DNA from: Chitinophagaceae bacterium
Lineage (GTDB): Bacteria > Bacteroidota > Bacteroidia > Chitinophagales > Chitinophagaceae
NCBI GenBank assembly: GCA_025933775.1
Contig: JAICZH010000005.1
Span: 1-53,450, forward strand
DNA length: 53,450 nucleotides
Direction: 5' to 3'
Below the pieces are notes generated by a model. That model worked only from the letters and a program-made list of their open reading frames with translations. It made no database searches and was not told where the DNA came from. How positions within the stretch are numbered: position 1 is the first letter of the stretch; the number at the start of each line of letters is the position of its first letter. Below are positions 18,288-27,540 of the stretch, piece by piece. The translations under genes and the position numbers were made by a program.

Positions 18288-19235
18288 TTATTGGATCGTA
18301 AGATAAGGGGCTACCTTATTAAAAATATCATCGTTTACCAGCATAATTTTTTTTATTTCTTCTACAGAATTAAAATTACCATGCTGCTGCCTGTATTGAA
18401 AAATAGCATTCGCTAAAGCATATCTTATATAAGGATGTGTTTTCATTTCATCTGTTGAAGCGGTATTGATATTGATTTGTTTTATGTGTGTGTTGCCTAA
18501 AATTAATCTTGGTTTTATTTTTTGAAATGTAGAATCGGGAAGCAGATATGTCTGTGCAAGCTGGTCAACGGAATAAAATCCGCCGAGTTTATTTCTAAAG
18601 GCAATGATGCGTTGTGCTAATTTGCTTCCAATTCCGGGAAGGCTTATAAATGCGCTGGTATCGGCTTCGTTTACATCAATTGTTTGAATTGATTTGGCAG
18701 TATAAGAAGTAAACTTCGGATATTCTTTTTTTTCAAATGAATATTCTTTATTTACATTTTTTATACGCACGTAAGGAATTAAATGCTGCGCATCACGAAG
18801 GGGTAAACCCCATATTTTACTGATGTCTGCGGGCTTATAAAATCTGCCGCCTTTTGAAAGATAGTTTTGAATAGTATGAATTGTTTTATCTTTTATTCCT
18901 AATCTTTTCCAATCTTCGGGTGAAGTAGTATTGGGATCAAAATAAAAAACTTCAGCTTTTACAGACTCATTTTTTTTATTTTCATTTGAATAATCATCAT
19001 ACAATTCATTGTTCTCATTTTCAGAATAATTATTTTTTACGGAATCATTTTGTTCCATTTTTAATTGAGCAATTTCATTTTGAAATTTTTTATAACTAAC
19101 GGGCTTTTGTTTTAGAAATAAAGGAAAAAAATAAGGAAGCAAAATGAAAATTAAAATGACGGAAAGAATAACTATAACTGCTTTTCTTTCTTTTTTAGTG
19201 AAAGTAAAATAATCTCTGATAAAGCGCCGCCACAT
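18288..19235 (-). CDS. Membrane-anchored helix-hairpin-helix protein
   Basis: The 315-residue protein has a basic N-terminus and one transmembrane segment (about residues 20-42, AVIVILSVILIFILLPYFF). A charged linker follows, then three helix-hairpin-helix units. The clearest are VNEADTSAFISLPGIGSKLA near residue 200 and INTASTDEMKTHPYIRYALA near residue 265. Such ComEA-type units bind DNA without sequence preference. The family is widespread in Bacteroidota and often annotated as ComEA-like. A DNA-uptake role is plausible but not shown. It lies downstream of the MBL-fold gene across a palindromic repeat. Confidence 0.85.
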   Translation of the reverse strand: MWRRFIRDYFTFTKKERKAVIVILSVILIFILLPYFFPLFLKQKPVSYKKFQNEIAQLKMEQNDSVKNNYSENENNELYDDYSNENKKNESVKAEVFYFDPNTTSPEDWKRLGIKDKTIHTIQNYLSKGGRFYKPADISKIWGLPLRDAQHLIPYVRIKNVNKEYSFEKKEYPKFTSYTAKSIQTIDVNEADTSAFISLPGIGSKLAQRIIAFRNKLGGFYSVDQLAQTYLLPDSTFQKIKPRLILGNTHIKQININTASTDEMKTHPYIRYALANAIFQYRQQHGNFNSVEEIKKIMLVNDDIFNKVAPYLTIQ

Positions 19236-19301
19236 TGCATAATGTTTCAGTTAAAATAATCAATTATGTGAATTAAAACAAGAGGAAATAAGAAAAAGCA
19301 T

Positions 19302-19343
19302 CACCCTTCCCGATAATTATCGGGATCTTCCAAAGGAGAGGGC
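19302..19343. repeat. Palindromic repeat in the MBL / HhH spacer
   Basis: CCCGATAATTATCGGG (19,309-19,324) is a perfect 16-bp palindrome. Around it CACCCTTCC and AAAGGAGAGGG give a looser outer inverted repeat. The GC-rich ends contrast with the AT-rich spacer. The element is non-coding, downstream of the metallohydrolase gene on the minus strand. Confidence 0.65.
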
Positions 19344-19398
19344 TAAAAATAATTATAAAAGTTACGTTGCCATTTGTATGTGAATTGAGCAGAAACAA

Positions 19399-20175
19399 TT
19401 AAAATTCCAGCTGCAATCCATCATAGGCCAGTTCCCTGCCCGGTTGCAGCTCTTTATTTATTTCATCGTGTAAGCCAAGCTGGTGGCTTATGTGCGTAAA
19501 ATAAACATTCTGAATTTTTAATTCATCGGCAAGCGTTATCGCTTCCTGCAAAGTGAAATGCGATATGTGTGTATCTTTTCTGAGTGCATTTATAACCAAT
19601 GTATCGCTGCCGATAATTTTTTGCTTTTCTTCTTCATCAATTCTGTTTGCATCGGTTATGTAAGTAAATTTTCCAAAGCGAAAACCAAGCACCGGCATTT
19701 GTAAATGATAAACGCGTATAGGCGTTACCGTTATATCCCCTACTTTAAAATTATCATCTGTAATAGTATGCATATTTACACTCGGAATGCCAGGATATTT
19801 TTTCTCAGCAAAAACATAAACAAATTCTCTTTTTAAAGTTTGCTGGGTAAGCTCGTTTGCATACACATCCATTGGCTTTTGCTGAAAATAATTGTATGCT
19901 CTTACATCATCGAGGCCGGCCACATGGTCTTTGTGTGGATGAGTAAAAATTACAGCGTCTAATTTTTTTACATTTTCGCGCAACATTTGTGTGCGAAAAT
20001 CGGGAGTAGTGTCAATTACTAAAGTGGTTGTTTTGCTTTCTATTAAAATGCTGCTTCGTAACCGTTTATCTTTTTCATTGGAGGAAGCACATACATAACA
20101 ACTGCATCCAATCATCGGAACGCCGCCACTGGTGCCGGTTCCAAGAAATGTAATTTTTATGGATGGATAATTCAC
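19399..20175 (-). CDS. MBL-fold metallohydrolase, PhnP-like phosphodiesterase
   Basis: The 258-residue protein has the metallo-beta-lactamase fold. The metal-binding motif is H-P-H-K-D-H (residues 79-84), with later metal ligands in TDANRID and THISHQLG. An N-terminal C-S-C-Y-V-C cluster (Cys24, 26, 29) matches the structural zinc site of PhnP, which hydrolyses cyclic phosphodiesters. The glycine-rich start FLGTGTSGGVP is typical of the RNase Z/PhnP group. No phosphonate genes are nearby, so the natural substrate is open. It lies 45 bases after the small gene at 20,221. Confidence 0.88.
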   Translation of the reverse strand: MNYPSIKITFLGTGTSGGVPMIGCSCYVCASSNEKDKRLRSSILIESKTTTLVIDTTPDFRTQMLRENVKKLDAVIFTHPHKDHVAGLDDVRAYNYFQQKPMDVYANELTQQTLKREFVYVFAEKKYPGIPSVNMHTITDDNFKVGDITVTPIRVYHLQMPVLGFRFGKFTYITDANRIDEEEKQKIIGSDTLVINALRKDTHISHFTLQEAITLADELKIQNVYFTHISHQLGLHDEINKELQPGRELAYDGLQLEF

Positions 20176-20220
20176 TTTCCAAAACTAAAAAATATAAAGA
20201 GAATTTTTTTGAAAAGATGT

Positions 20221-20496
20221 TTACTTGTGCAATGATTCATTTTTTAAAATCAATTCATCATACATCTTTTGCGAATCGTGGGTAAGTAAATCGTAATTAA
20301 TATTTACGGATGGAATTAAATCGAGTATGGTATTTATTCTTCCTTCAGGATTTAAAAATTTATTAAGCACCACTACTTTTTTATCTTCTAAAATGCAATA
20401 GCCGCTTTGGAAAGAGCCTCGTTCATAGCGAACAATGTAGCCGCTTTCTTCCAAAATATTTTCCAACTTTTTTAAAGTAGTTTGATTGTATTTCAT
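20221..20496 (-). CDS. Small conserved hypothetical protein
   Basis: I do not recognise a named family. The ATG at 20,496 is chosen over the TTG one codon earlier, giving 91 residues. The N-terminus is a helix (TTLKKLENILEESGY), followed by strands and a central RYERGSFQSGYCILEDKKVVV block that looks like a small alpha/beta domain. The C-terminus is helical. There is no signal peptide or membrane segment. It sits between porX and the MBL hydrolase, all on the minus strand. Confidence 0.75.
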   Translation of the reverse strand: MKYNQTTLKKLENILEESGYIVRYERGSFQSGYCILEDKKVVVLNKFLNPEGRINTILDLIPSVNINYDLLTHDSQKMYDELILKNESLHK

Positions 20497-20531
20497 CAAA
20501 GTAAATCTAATAAATTAAACTGTTTTATTTT

Positions 20532-20550
20532 CCCCTTCGGGGTTAGGGGC
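20532..20550. repeat. GC-rich repeat abutting the porX stop codon
   Basis: CCCCTTCGGGGTTAGGGGC starts with a hairpin-forming CCCC-TTC-GGGG and ends one base before the porX stop region on the minus strand. It belongs to the same family as the repeat between rpoB and rpoC. Confidence 0.55.
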
Positions 20551-20551
20551 C

Positions 20552-22111
20552 TTATACTTTTGTTGTCATTCTTATCACGGGAATTATCATTTCTTCGAGG
20601 CTTACGCCGCCATGCTGAAATGTATTGCGATAATAATTTGCAAAATGATTGTAATTATTAGGGTAACACAAATACCCATCCTGCCGCGCAAAAATAAAAG
20701 ATGAATTTACATTGGGAACGGGCAGGCCGGCCTGGCGTGGATCGCGAAACGCCAATACTTCTTTGGCTTCATAATTCAAATTGCGGCCATGTTTATAACG
20801 AAGATTGGCGGTAGTTTGTTTATCGCCAATTACTTTTTGCGGAGAATTTACCCGCACGCTTCCATGATCGGTTGCCACAATTAAATTTAATTTTTTATCA
20901 GCAATTTTTTTTAATGCCTGGTGCAAAGGCGAGTGCTCAAACCATGATGCAGTAAGGCTTCTGTAACTCACTTCATCTGCGGCCAGTTCTTTCAGCACTT
21001 CCATTTCGGTGCGTGCATGGCTAAGCATATCTACAAAATTATACACGATAATATTTATATCGTTGCTCATCAGGTTGTGCATGTTGTCCACCAATTTTTG
21101 TGCATCCTGGTGATTGGTAATTTTTGTATAAGAATATTTCAGATCATCTTTACGAAGCCTCTTTAATTGTGCATGAAAAAATTTTTCTTCAAATAAATTT
21201 TTGCCTCCTTCTTCATCATCATTTTTCCATTCTACCGGAAATTGTTTTTCAATATCAACCGGAAGCAATCCTGCAAAGATGGCGTTGCGGCTGTATTGCG
21301 TGGCTGTTGGCAAGATTGAGTAAAAAGTTTCTTCTTCGTGTATACGAAAGTTTTCAGAAAAAATAGGTTGTATGGCTTTCCATTGATCGAACCGTAAATT
21401 ATCAATCAATAAAAAAAATGTTGGCGTTCCTTTTTCAATATGCGGAAACACTTTAAACTTCATTAACGTGTGACTCATGATCGGCGTTTCGGCTTTAATG
21501 TTAGTTACCCAATCGGTATAATTTTTTGAAATGAATTTAAAAAATTCGTTGTTGGCTTCATTCTTTTGCGATTGAAAAATTTCCTGCATTTCGGGACTGT
21601 CGCTTTTTTTCATTTCAAGTTCCCAGTACACCAGTTTTTTATAAATATCCATCCATTCATTACAATCAGGATTATTATTAAGCGCCATAAATAAATCCCG
21701 GAATTGTTGCTGATAAGCAGATGTAGTTTTTTCGGCAACCAGTCTTTTGTTGTCAATAATCTTTTTTAATGAAAGCCATACCTGGTTTGGGTTTACAGGT
21801 TTTATTAAATAATCGGTTATTTGTGAACCAATGGCGTCATCCATTAAATTTTCTGTTTCATTTTTTGTAATAAGAACGATGGGTACCTGTGTATTTATTT
21901 CTTTTATTTTTTGCAAAGTTTCCAGCCCGGTAATGCCCGGCATGCTTTCATCGAGCAGCACAACATCTACCAAATTTTCTTTTACAAAATCAATTGCATC
22001 AAAGCCATTGCTTATTGGTTTTACTTCATATCCTTTATTTTCTAAAAACATAATTTGAGATTTTAAACTTTCCATCTCATCATCCACCCATAAAATTTTT
22101 GTTGTGCTCAT
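20552..22111 (-). CDS. porX: PorX: response regulator with PglZ/alkaline-phosphatase domain
   Basis: PorX is the response regulator that controls the type IX secretion system of Bacteroidota. Unusually, it is not a classical DNA-binding regulator. The 519-residue protein has an N-terminal receiver (Asp10, Asp11, phospho-acceptor Asp54 in VVLLDESMPG, Lys in LIKPVNP). A helical linker follows, then a C-terminal PglZ domain of the alkaline-phosphatase superfamily with metal-ligand segments LIDNLRFDQW and VATDHGSVRV. The characterised homologue from Flavobacterium/Porphyromonas acts through this effector domain, which was reported to hydrolyse oligonucleotides. No PorY kinase is nearby. It is divergent from the HD-lpx operon. 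Confidence 0.93.
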   Translation of the reverse strand: MSTTKILWVDDEMESLKSQIMFLENKGYEVKPISNGFDAIDFVKENLVDVVLLDESMPGITGLETLQKIKEINTQVPIVLITKNETENLMDDAIGSQITDYLIKPVNPNQVWLSLKKIIDNKRLVAEKTTSAYQQQFRDLFMALNNNPDCNEWMDIYKKLVYWELEMKKSDSPEMQEIFQSQKNEANNEFFKFISKNYTDWVTNIKAETPIMSHTLMKFKVFPHIEKGTPTFFLLIDNLRFDQWKAIQPIFSENFRIHEEETFYSILPTATQYSRNAIFAGLLPVDIEKQFPVEWKNDDEEGGKNLFEEKFFHAQLKRLRKDDLKYSYTKITNHQDAQKLVDNMHNLMSNDINIIVYNFVDMLSHARTEMEVLKELAADEVSYRSLTASWFEHSPLHQALKKIADKKLNLIVATDHGSVRVNSPQKVIGDKQTTANLRYKHGRNLNYEAKEVLAFRDPRQAGLPVPNVNSSFIFARQDGYLCYPNNYNHFANYYRNTFQHGGVSLEEMIIPVIRMTTKV

Positions 22112-22194
22112 GTAATAAATTTTATCTTTTAATTAACCGAATATTGCGAGTATTAATCTTTGCGCTTGAATTTTTTCTTCTCCACTCTTCGGGG

Positions 22195-22202
22195 CAAATG
22201 TA
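22195..22202 (-). promoter_or_regulatory. Candidate -7 box of the porX promoter
   Basis: On the minus strand the sequence is TACATTTG, an exact TAnnTTTG. It would give a leader of about 77 bases. The -33 element is not well placed: the nearest TTG leaves 14 bases. Confidence 0.4.
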
Positions 22203-22223
22203 ATTTATTCCCTTTCCAAAAAT

Positions 22224-22231
22224 TACCTTTG
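22224..22231 (+). promoter_or_regulatory. Candidate -7 box of the HD-lpx operon promoter
   Basis: TACCTTTG matches TAnnTTTG exactly, 36 bases before the HD gene start. It is back to back with the porX box, 21 bases away, so the two promoters would share control DNA. No good -33 TTG is seen at the right distance. Confidence 0.4.
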
Positions 22232-22267
22232 TAAATCCATAATTGTATTTTAACAATTTAAAAATAG

Positions 22268-23488
22268 ATGTCGTATAGAAAAATAATAAATGATCCGGTG
22301 TATGGTTTTATTAGTATTGATGATGAATTAATTTATACAATTATTTCTCACCCGTGCTACCAGCGATTGCGACGTATTCATCAAATGGCAATGGCGTTGC
22401 TGGTTTATCCCGGCGCGGTTCACACAAGATTGCATCATGCACTCGGCGCTTATCACTTAATGGGAAATGCTTTATATGAATTAAAACGAAAAGGAATTGC
22501 TATTTCAAATGAAGAAGAACAAGCTGTAAAGATTGCTATCCTGTTGCATGATATTGGCCATGGGCCTTATTCTCATGCGTTGGAAAATGTTTTAATAAAA
22601 AATGTAAACCATGAAGAAATATCATTGATGCTGATGGAAAAAATAAATAAAGAGCTGCATGGTAAATTGAAAATGGCAATTGATATATTTAAAAATAATT
22701 ATCATAAAAAATTTCTTCATCAATCAATAAGCGGCCAGCTTGATGTGGACAGGATGGATTATTTAATTCGAGATAGTTTTTTTACCGGTGTAAGTGAGGG
22801 CGTTATTGGTTACGACCGCATCATTAAAATGCTTACCGTGCATGATGGCGAATTAGTGATTGAAGAAAAAGGAATTTATTCTATTGAAAAATTTTTAGTT
22901 TCAAGAAGGCTTATGTATTGGCAGGTTTATTTGCATAAAACGGTTTTATGTGCCGAAAAAATGTTGATCAATATTATTAAAAGAGCAAGAATTGTAAATG
23001 CAAAAACGTCTTCCGCTGCGTTTAATATTTTTTTGCATAAAAAATTTAAAAAAGAAGAAATTAAAATGCACTTAAATGATTTTTGTATACTCGATGATTA
23101 TGATGTTCTTGCTGCAATAAAAGCGTGGACGCTGCATCCAGACAAGGTTTTATCGGTTCTTTGTAATGGCATTATCAACCGCAGGCTTCTTAAAATAAAA
23201 TATTCTGGAACCATAATTGATAATAAAGTGCTGAAAGAAAAAAAAGAATTGGCGATGCAATATTATCAAATTAATGAAGAAGAGGCTTCCTATCTTGTGT
23301 TTACAGGTGAAGCTGAAAATAAAACGTACAGCAACCAAAATGAGCACATCCATATTTTGTACAAAGACGGAACGATAAAAGATATTTCAGAAGTGGACAA
23401 TGCACTCATCAATCAAACATTATTTGACACGGTAAAAAAATTTTACATTTGTTTTCCAAACATGGAATTATCAGAGTTTAACTTTTAA
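22268..23488 (+). CDS. HD-domain phosphohydrolase (dNTPase/SAMHD1-like)
   Basis: The 406-residue protein has the HD metal-binding site: His in RLHHALGAYHL (residue 57 region), His94-Asp95 in ILLHDIGHGPYSHALE, and Asp in VDRMDYLIRDS. This arrangement is typical of the YwfO/SAMHD1-like group that hydrolyses deoxynucleoside triphosphates. The C-terminal half is helical and without known motifs. The gene opens the lpx operon, 36 bases before lpxD. Its substrate has not been read from sequence, so this is a family-level call. A link to lipid A synthesis is by position only. Confidence 0.9.
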   Translation: MSYRKIINDPVYGFISIDDELIYTIISHPCYQRLRRIHQMAMALLVYPGAVHTRLHHALGAYHLMGNALYELKRKGIAISNEEEQAVKIAILLHDIGHGPYSHALENVLIKNVNHEEISLMLMEKINKELHGKLKMAIDIFKNNYHKKFLHQSISGQLDVDRMDYLIRDSFFTGVSEGVIGYDRIIKMLTVHDGELVIEEKGIYSIEKFLVSRRLMYWQVYLHKTVLCAEKMLINIIKRARIVNAKTSSAAFNIFLHKKFKKEEIKMHLNDFCILDDYDVLAAIKAWTLHPDKVLSVLCNGIINRRLLKIKYSGTIIDNKVLKEKKELAMQYYQINEEEASYLVFTGEAENKTYSNQNEHIHILYKDGTIKDISEVDNALINQTLFDTVKKFYICFPNMELSEFNF

Positions 23489-23524
23489 GAAGATTATTCG
23501 TCTTTATACATAGAAAAAGAAAAT

Positions 23525-24577
23525 ATGGAGTTTACAGCAACACAAATATCTTCTCTCATAAATGGAAAAACTGAAGGCGACGCCAATGTTACCGTTTCAT
23601 CTTTCGGGAAGATTGAAGATGCACAGCCGGGGCAACTTGCGTTTCTTGCCAATCCAAAGTATGAAGAGTTTTTATATTCCACCAAGGCGTCAATTATAAT
23701 TATAAATGATGCGCAGCCATTAGAAAAAAAAATAAATGCAACCCTCATTCGTGTGCCCGATGCTTATTCGGCTTTTGCAATTATTTTAAGCGCTTATGAA
23801 AAAATGGCTACAGCTAATCTTTCAGGAATTCAACAACCGTCTTACATTTCAGATTCGGCTTTATTGGGTAAAAATATTTTTATCGGCGCATTTACATACA
23901 TTGGCGAAAATGTAAAAATTGGAAATAATGTAAAACTTTTTCCGCAGGTATATATTGGCGATAATTGCAGCATTGATGATGATACTATTTTATATCCCGG
24001 GGTAAAAATTCATCATGATTGTGTAATAGGAAAAAATGTTACCATACATGCCGGTTCGGTAATTGGCGGAGATGGATTTGGATTTGCGCCGCAGCAAGAT
24101 GGTAGTTTTAAAAAAGTACCGCAAATAGGTAACGTAGTTGTAGAAGATAATGTGGAAATAGGCGCCAATGCTACTATTGATCGTTCTACAATTGGATCCA
24201 CTTTAATAAAATCAGGCGCCAAGCTCGATAATCTTATTCAAATTGCGCACAATGTAGAAGTGGGCAACAATACAGTAATTGCTGCACAGGCCGGAATAAG
24301 CGGTAGCACTAAAATTGGCAACAATGTAATGATTGGCGGACAAGCAGGAATTGTAGGACACATACAAATAGCAGATGGTAGTAAAATAAATGCACAAAGC
24401 GGAGTAAGTAAATCTATTAAAACACCCAACACGGCAGTTACCGGCTCGCCTGCTTTTGATTATGCACATGCACTTCGCAGCCAGATATTAAATCGCAACC
24501 TTCCCGAACTCGAAAAAAGAATTAAAGAGCTGGAGCAAATGGTAGAACGGCTGATTAATGAAAAAGTAACCAGTTAG
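23525..24577 (+). CDS. lpxD: UDP-3-O-acylglucosamine N-acyltransferase
   Basis: LpxD adds the amide-linked hydroxyacyl chain in lipid A synthesis, using acyl-ACP, in the cytoplasm. The 350-residue protein has an N-terminal uridine-binding domain (residues 1-100) and then a long left-handed beta-helix of hexapeptide repeats of the form [I/V]-G-x-x-x. The catalytic His is expected in the IAHNVEVG repeat. The C-terminal helix is present ([18 protein letters not shown]), as in trimeric LpxD. It lies between the HD gene and lpxC/fabZ. Confidence 0.97.
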   Translation: MEFTATQISSLINGKTEGDANVTVSSFGKIEDAQPGQLAFLANPKYEEFLYSTKASIIIINDAQPLEKKINATLIRVPDAYSAFAIILSAYEKMATANLSGIQQPSYISDSALLGKNIFIGAFTYIGENVKIGNNVKLFPQVYIGDNCSIDDDTILYPGVKIHHDCVIGKNVTIHAGSVIGGDGFGFAPQQDGSFKKVPQIGNVVVEDNVEIGANATIDRSTIGSTLIKSGAKLDNLIQIAHNVEVGNNTVIAAQAGISGSTKIGNNVMIGGQAGIVGHIQIADGSKINAQSGVSKSIKTPNTAVTGSPAFDYAHALRSQILNRNLPELEKRIKELEQMVERLINEKVTS

Positions 24578-24655
24578 AAAATTCTTTAAACAATTTTTAT
24601 CATTTCAGTTTAAGCCGATAATCTTTAAAGCAATAGTTTTCATATTTTCGTGCCT

Positions 24656-26074
24656 ATGGAATTATCAAATTCTAAAGAGGAATATTTTCAGCATACTATA
24701 AAAGAAGAGGTAATTATTTCAGGCGCCGGTATTCATACAGGCCAATCGGTAACGATGCGCATAAAAGCGGCTGAACCTAATACAGGAATTAATTTTCAGC
24801 GAACTGACCTTACGGGAAAGCCAACGGTAAAAGCCGATGTAGATAATGTAATTGAAACAAACCGGAGCACCACTATTGAGAGCAATGGCGCAAGAGTAAG
24901 CACCATTGAGCATTTGATGGCTGCGCTCACCGGAATGCTTATTGATAATGTGCTTATAGAAATTGACGGTGAAGAAGTGCCTATACTTGATGGAAGCGCC
25001 CAAATTTTTATTGAACATCTTTCAAAAGCAGGAATTAAAAAACAAGACGCTCCCAAAATTTATTACTCCATTCATCATAACATAACCTTTACCGATGATG
25101 ACAAAAAAGTAGAAATGGTAGCGTTGCCTTACAATGGTTATCGCATCAATACTTTAATTGATTTCAATTCCCCGGTTTTGGGAACCCAACACGCCGATCT
25201 TAAAAACGTTGAAGATTTTAAAAAAGAAATTGCGCCAAGCCGCACATTTTGTTTTTTTCATGAACTGGAACTTCTTCTTGCAAACGACCTTATAAAGGGT
25301 GGTGATATTAATAATGCGATTGTAGTAGTTGATAAACCGGTAACTCCCGATCAGGTAAAACGCATTTCTAAAATATTTCACAAAGAAGATGTAAAAGTAA
25401 GTGAGGCGGGTATTCTTAATAATCTTACGCTTCGCTTTCCCAACGAACCTGCAAGGCATAAGCTGCTCGATGTAGTTGGCGATCTGGCATTGGTGGGTTA
25501 TCCTTTTAAGGCACATATAATTGCCAACAGGCCGGGCCATTCATCCAATATTAAATTTGCAAAAAAAATTAAAGAGCATATAAAAAAATATAAGCATCGC
25601 GAGGATATTCCAAAATATGATCCTAATATTCCACCTTTGCTCGACATACAGGAAATTGAAAAAACACTGCCGCATCGTTATCCTTTTTTAATGGTTGATA
25701 AAATAATTGAGCTAACCGATACTCATGTAGTGGCTATAAAAAATGTAACATATAATGAACCATTTTTTCAGGGGCACTTCCCTGGAAACTCAGTAATGCC
25801 GGGCGTTTTGCTTGCAGAAGCGCTTGCACAGGCCGGTGGTTTTATTGCCATTCCAAGAAACTCGCCCGATAAATATGATACTTATTTTCTTAAAATTGAC
25901 AATTGTAAATTCAAACAAAAAGTTGTTCCCGGCGATACATTAATTTTAAAAATGGAATTACTGCATCCTATCCGCCGCGGTATTTGTGAAATGAGAGGAA
26001 CGGTATATGTGGGAGACAAAGTAGTTACCGAAGCTATTCTAATTGCACAAATAGTAAAACGACCTAAAGAGTGA
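24656..26074 (+). CDS. lpxC/fabZ: Bifunctional LpxC deacetylase / FabZ dehydratase
   Basis: This is a fusion of two enzymes. Residues 1 to about 310 are LpxC, the zinc-dependent UDP-3-O-acyl-N-acetylglucosamine deacetylase that commits precursor to lipid A. It shows TIEHLMAAL and the HKLLDVVGDLALVG metal-binding segment. From about residue 323 there is FabZ, the 3-hydroxyacyl-ACP dehydratase of fatty-acid elongation, with LPHRYPFLMVDK and the catalytic His/Glu region GHFPGNSVMPGVLLAEAL. The ATG at 24,656 is preferred to the GTG at 24,650. The fusion, typical of Bacteroidota, couples two enzymes that compete for hydroxyacyl-ACP. Confidence 0.96.
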   Translation: MELSNSKEEYFQHTIKEEVIISGAGIHTGQSVTMRIKAAEPNTGINFQRTDLTGKPTVKADVDNVIETNRSTTIESNGARVSTIEHLMAALTGMLIDNVLIEIDGEEVPILDGSAQIFIEHLSKAGIKKQDAPKIYYSIHHNITFTDDDKKVEMVALPYNGYRINTLIDFNSPVLGTQHADLKNVEDFKKEIAPSRTFCFFHELELLLANDLIKGGDINNAIVVVDKPVTPDQVKRISKIFHKEDVKVSEAGILNNLTLRFPNEPARHKLLDVVGDLALVGYPFKAHIIANRPGHSSNIKFAKKIKEHIKKYKHREDIPKYDPNIPPLLDIQEIEKTLPHRYPFLMVDKIIELTDTHVVAIKNVTYNEPFFQGHFPGNSVMPGVLLAEALAQAGGFIAIPRNSPDKYDTYFLKIDNCKFKQKVVPGDTLILKMELLHPIRRGICEMRGTVYVGDKVVTEAILIAQIVKRPKE

Positions 26075-26078
26075 TTGT

Positions 26079-26876
26079 ATGATTAGCCCCCTTGCTCATA
26101 TTCATCCTGCTGCACACATTGGAGACAATGTTACTATTGAACCTTTTGTAATGGTAGAAGAAGGAGCGCAAATCGGAGAGGGCACTCACATTAAATCTCA
26201 TGCGGTTATTATGAAAAATACGATTGTTGGCAAATCGTGTCATATATTTCCGGGCGCTGTGTTGGGCGCCATCCCGCAGGATTTAAAGTTTGATGGAGAA
26301 GAAACCATTGTTCAAATAGGCGATAATACTACCATTCGCGAATGTGTAACTGTAAACCGTGGCACAAAAGATAAATGGAAAACCGTGGTAGGAAGTAATT
26401 GTTTGTTGATGGCCTATTGCCACATAGCGCACGATTGTATTTTGGGAGATCATGTAATTATTGCTAATTCGGTTCAACTTGCCGGGCACGTGGAAATAGG
26501 CGACTATGCTATAATCGGTGGCATGGCTGCCGCCATTCAATTTTCAAAAATAGGCGCTCATTGCTATATTGCAGGTGGTACTGAAATTATAAAAGACGTT
26601 CCGCCTTATATTAAAGCGGGCCGTTCGCCGCTGAGTTATGTAGGCGTTAATTCTGTAGGATTGCAACGAAGAGGTTTTACTCCAGAAAAAATAAATGATA
26701 TTCTTGAAATTTATCGCCATATTTATATGCGCGGATTAAACACCACGCAGGCAACTGACTTTATTGAAAAAGAATTACCCGCATCAGAAGAAAAAAAAGA
26801 AATTTTAAAATTCATTCGTGAAAGCAAACGCGGTATTTTAAAAGTATCTGCCAAAGGAATTGTTGATGAAAATTGA
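26079..26876 (+). CDS. lpxA: UDP-N-acetylglucosamine acyltransferase
   Basis: LpxA catalyses the first step of lipid A synthesis, O-acylation of UDP-GlcNAc by hydroxyacyl-ACP. The 265-residue protein starts with hexapeptide repeats (HPAAHIGDNVTIEPFVMV). It carries the catalytic His in YCHIAHDCILGDH near residue 122, and has a helical C-terminal domain starting at RRGFTPEKINDI. It begins 4 bases after lpxC/fabZ and overlaps the next gene by 11 bases, so the cluster is probably one transcript. Confidence 0.97.
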   Translation: MISPLAHIHPAAHIGDNVTIEPFVMVEEGAQIGEGTHIKSHAVIMKNTIVGKSCHIFPGAVLGAIPQDLKFDGEETIVQIGDNTTIRECVTVNRGTKDKWKTVVGSNCLLMAYCHIAHDCILGDHVIIANSVQLAGHVEIGDYAIIGGMAAAIQFSKIGAHCYIAGGTEIIKDVPPYIKAGRSPLSYVGVNSVGLQRRGFTPEKINDILEIYRHIYMRGLNTTQATDFIEKELPASEEKKEILKFIRESKRGILKVSAKGIVDEN

Positions 26877-27483
26877 TTTGAACAATCTTGGAAAGCGATA
26901 CAACAGGGAATGGATTTTCCGCAATCTTAATTTTCAATTTTACCCAAATAAACATTATGCAATTACAGGGCCTAATGGTTCGGGGAAATCTACATTAATT
27001 CAAATTATTGCAGGATCAACAACTCATAATGAAGGAGAAATTTTTTACCGAGAATCAGAAAAAAAAATTGAACCCGAAAATATTTTTAAAAAAATTTCTT
27101 TTGTCGCCCCCTATCTCGATTTGGTAGAAGAAATGACATTGACTGAATTTTTTTCATTCCATCAAAAAATGAAAGGTTGGATTGCAAACATTGATACAAA
27201 AGAAATCATTGCTTTATTAAGCCTCGAAAAATCTTCGTATAAGCAGCTCCGTTATTTCAGCAGCGGAATGAAACAAAGAGTAAAATTAGCACAGGCAATT
27301 TTTAGCGATGTGTCAGTAGTGTTATTGGATGAACCGCTTACCAATCTCGATGATGCAGGAATTTCATTATATCATTCTTTAATAAAAAATTATTGCAACA
27401 ATCGTTTACTCATCATCAGCAGCAATGATAAAAATGAATATTCATTTTGTGAAGAAATAATTGAAATGATGAAGTATAAATGA
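26866..27483 (+). CDS. Orphan ABC transporter ATP-binding protein
   Basis: The start chosen is the ATG at 26,866 rather than TTG codons at 26,860 and 26,863. This gives 205 residues and an 11-base overlap with lpxA. It is a single nucleotide-binding domain with Walker A GPNGSGKST, signature FSSGMKQRVKLAQ (SSGM in place of LSGG-Q), and Walker B VVLLDEPLTNLD. No permease lies beside it. The position after the lipid A genes suggests envelope or lipid transport, but the substrate and the partner membrane protein are unknown. Resemblance is to small ABC-2-type ATPases. Confidence 0.9.
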   Translation: MKIDLNNLGKRYNREWIFRNLNFQFYPNKHYAITGPNGSGKSTLIQIIAGSTTHNEGEIFYRESEKKIEPENIFKKISFVAPYLDLVEEMTLTEFFSFHQKMKGWIANIDTKEIIALLSLEKSSYKQLRYFSSGMKQRVKLAQAIFSDVSVVLLDEPLTNLDDAGISLYHSLIKNYCNNRLLIISSNDKNEYSFCEEIIEMMKYK

Positions 27484-27540
27484 ATGATCTTTTATGATTC
27501 TTTCAAAACAGAGTTTTAAAATTTATTTTTTAAATTTTTA

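Noticed and set aside
27518-27540. AAAATTT/AAATTTT hairpin as a terminator for the lpx operon
   Set aside because: The stem is made only of A/T pairs and would be weak; AT-only palindromes are expected by chance here.
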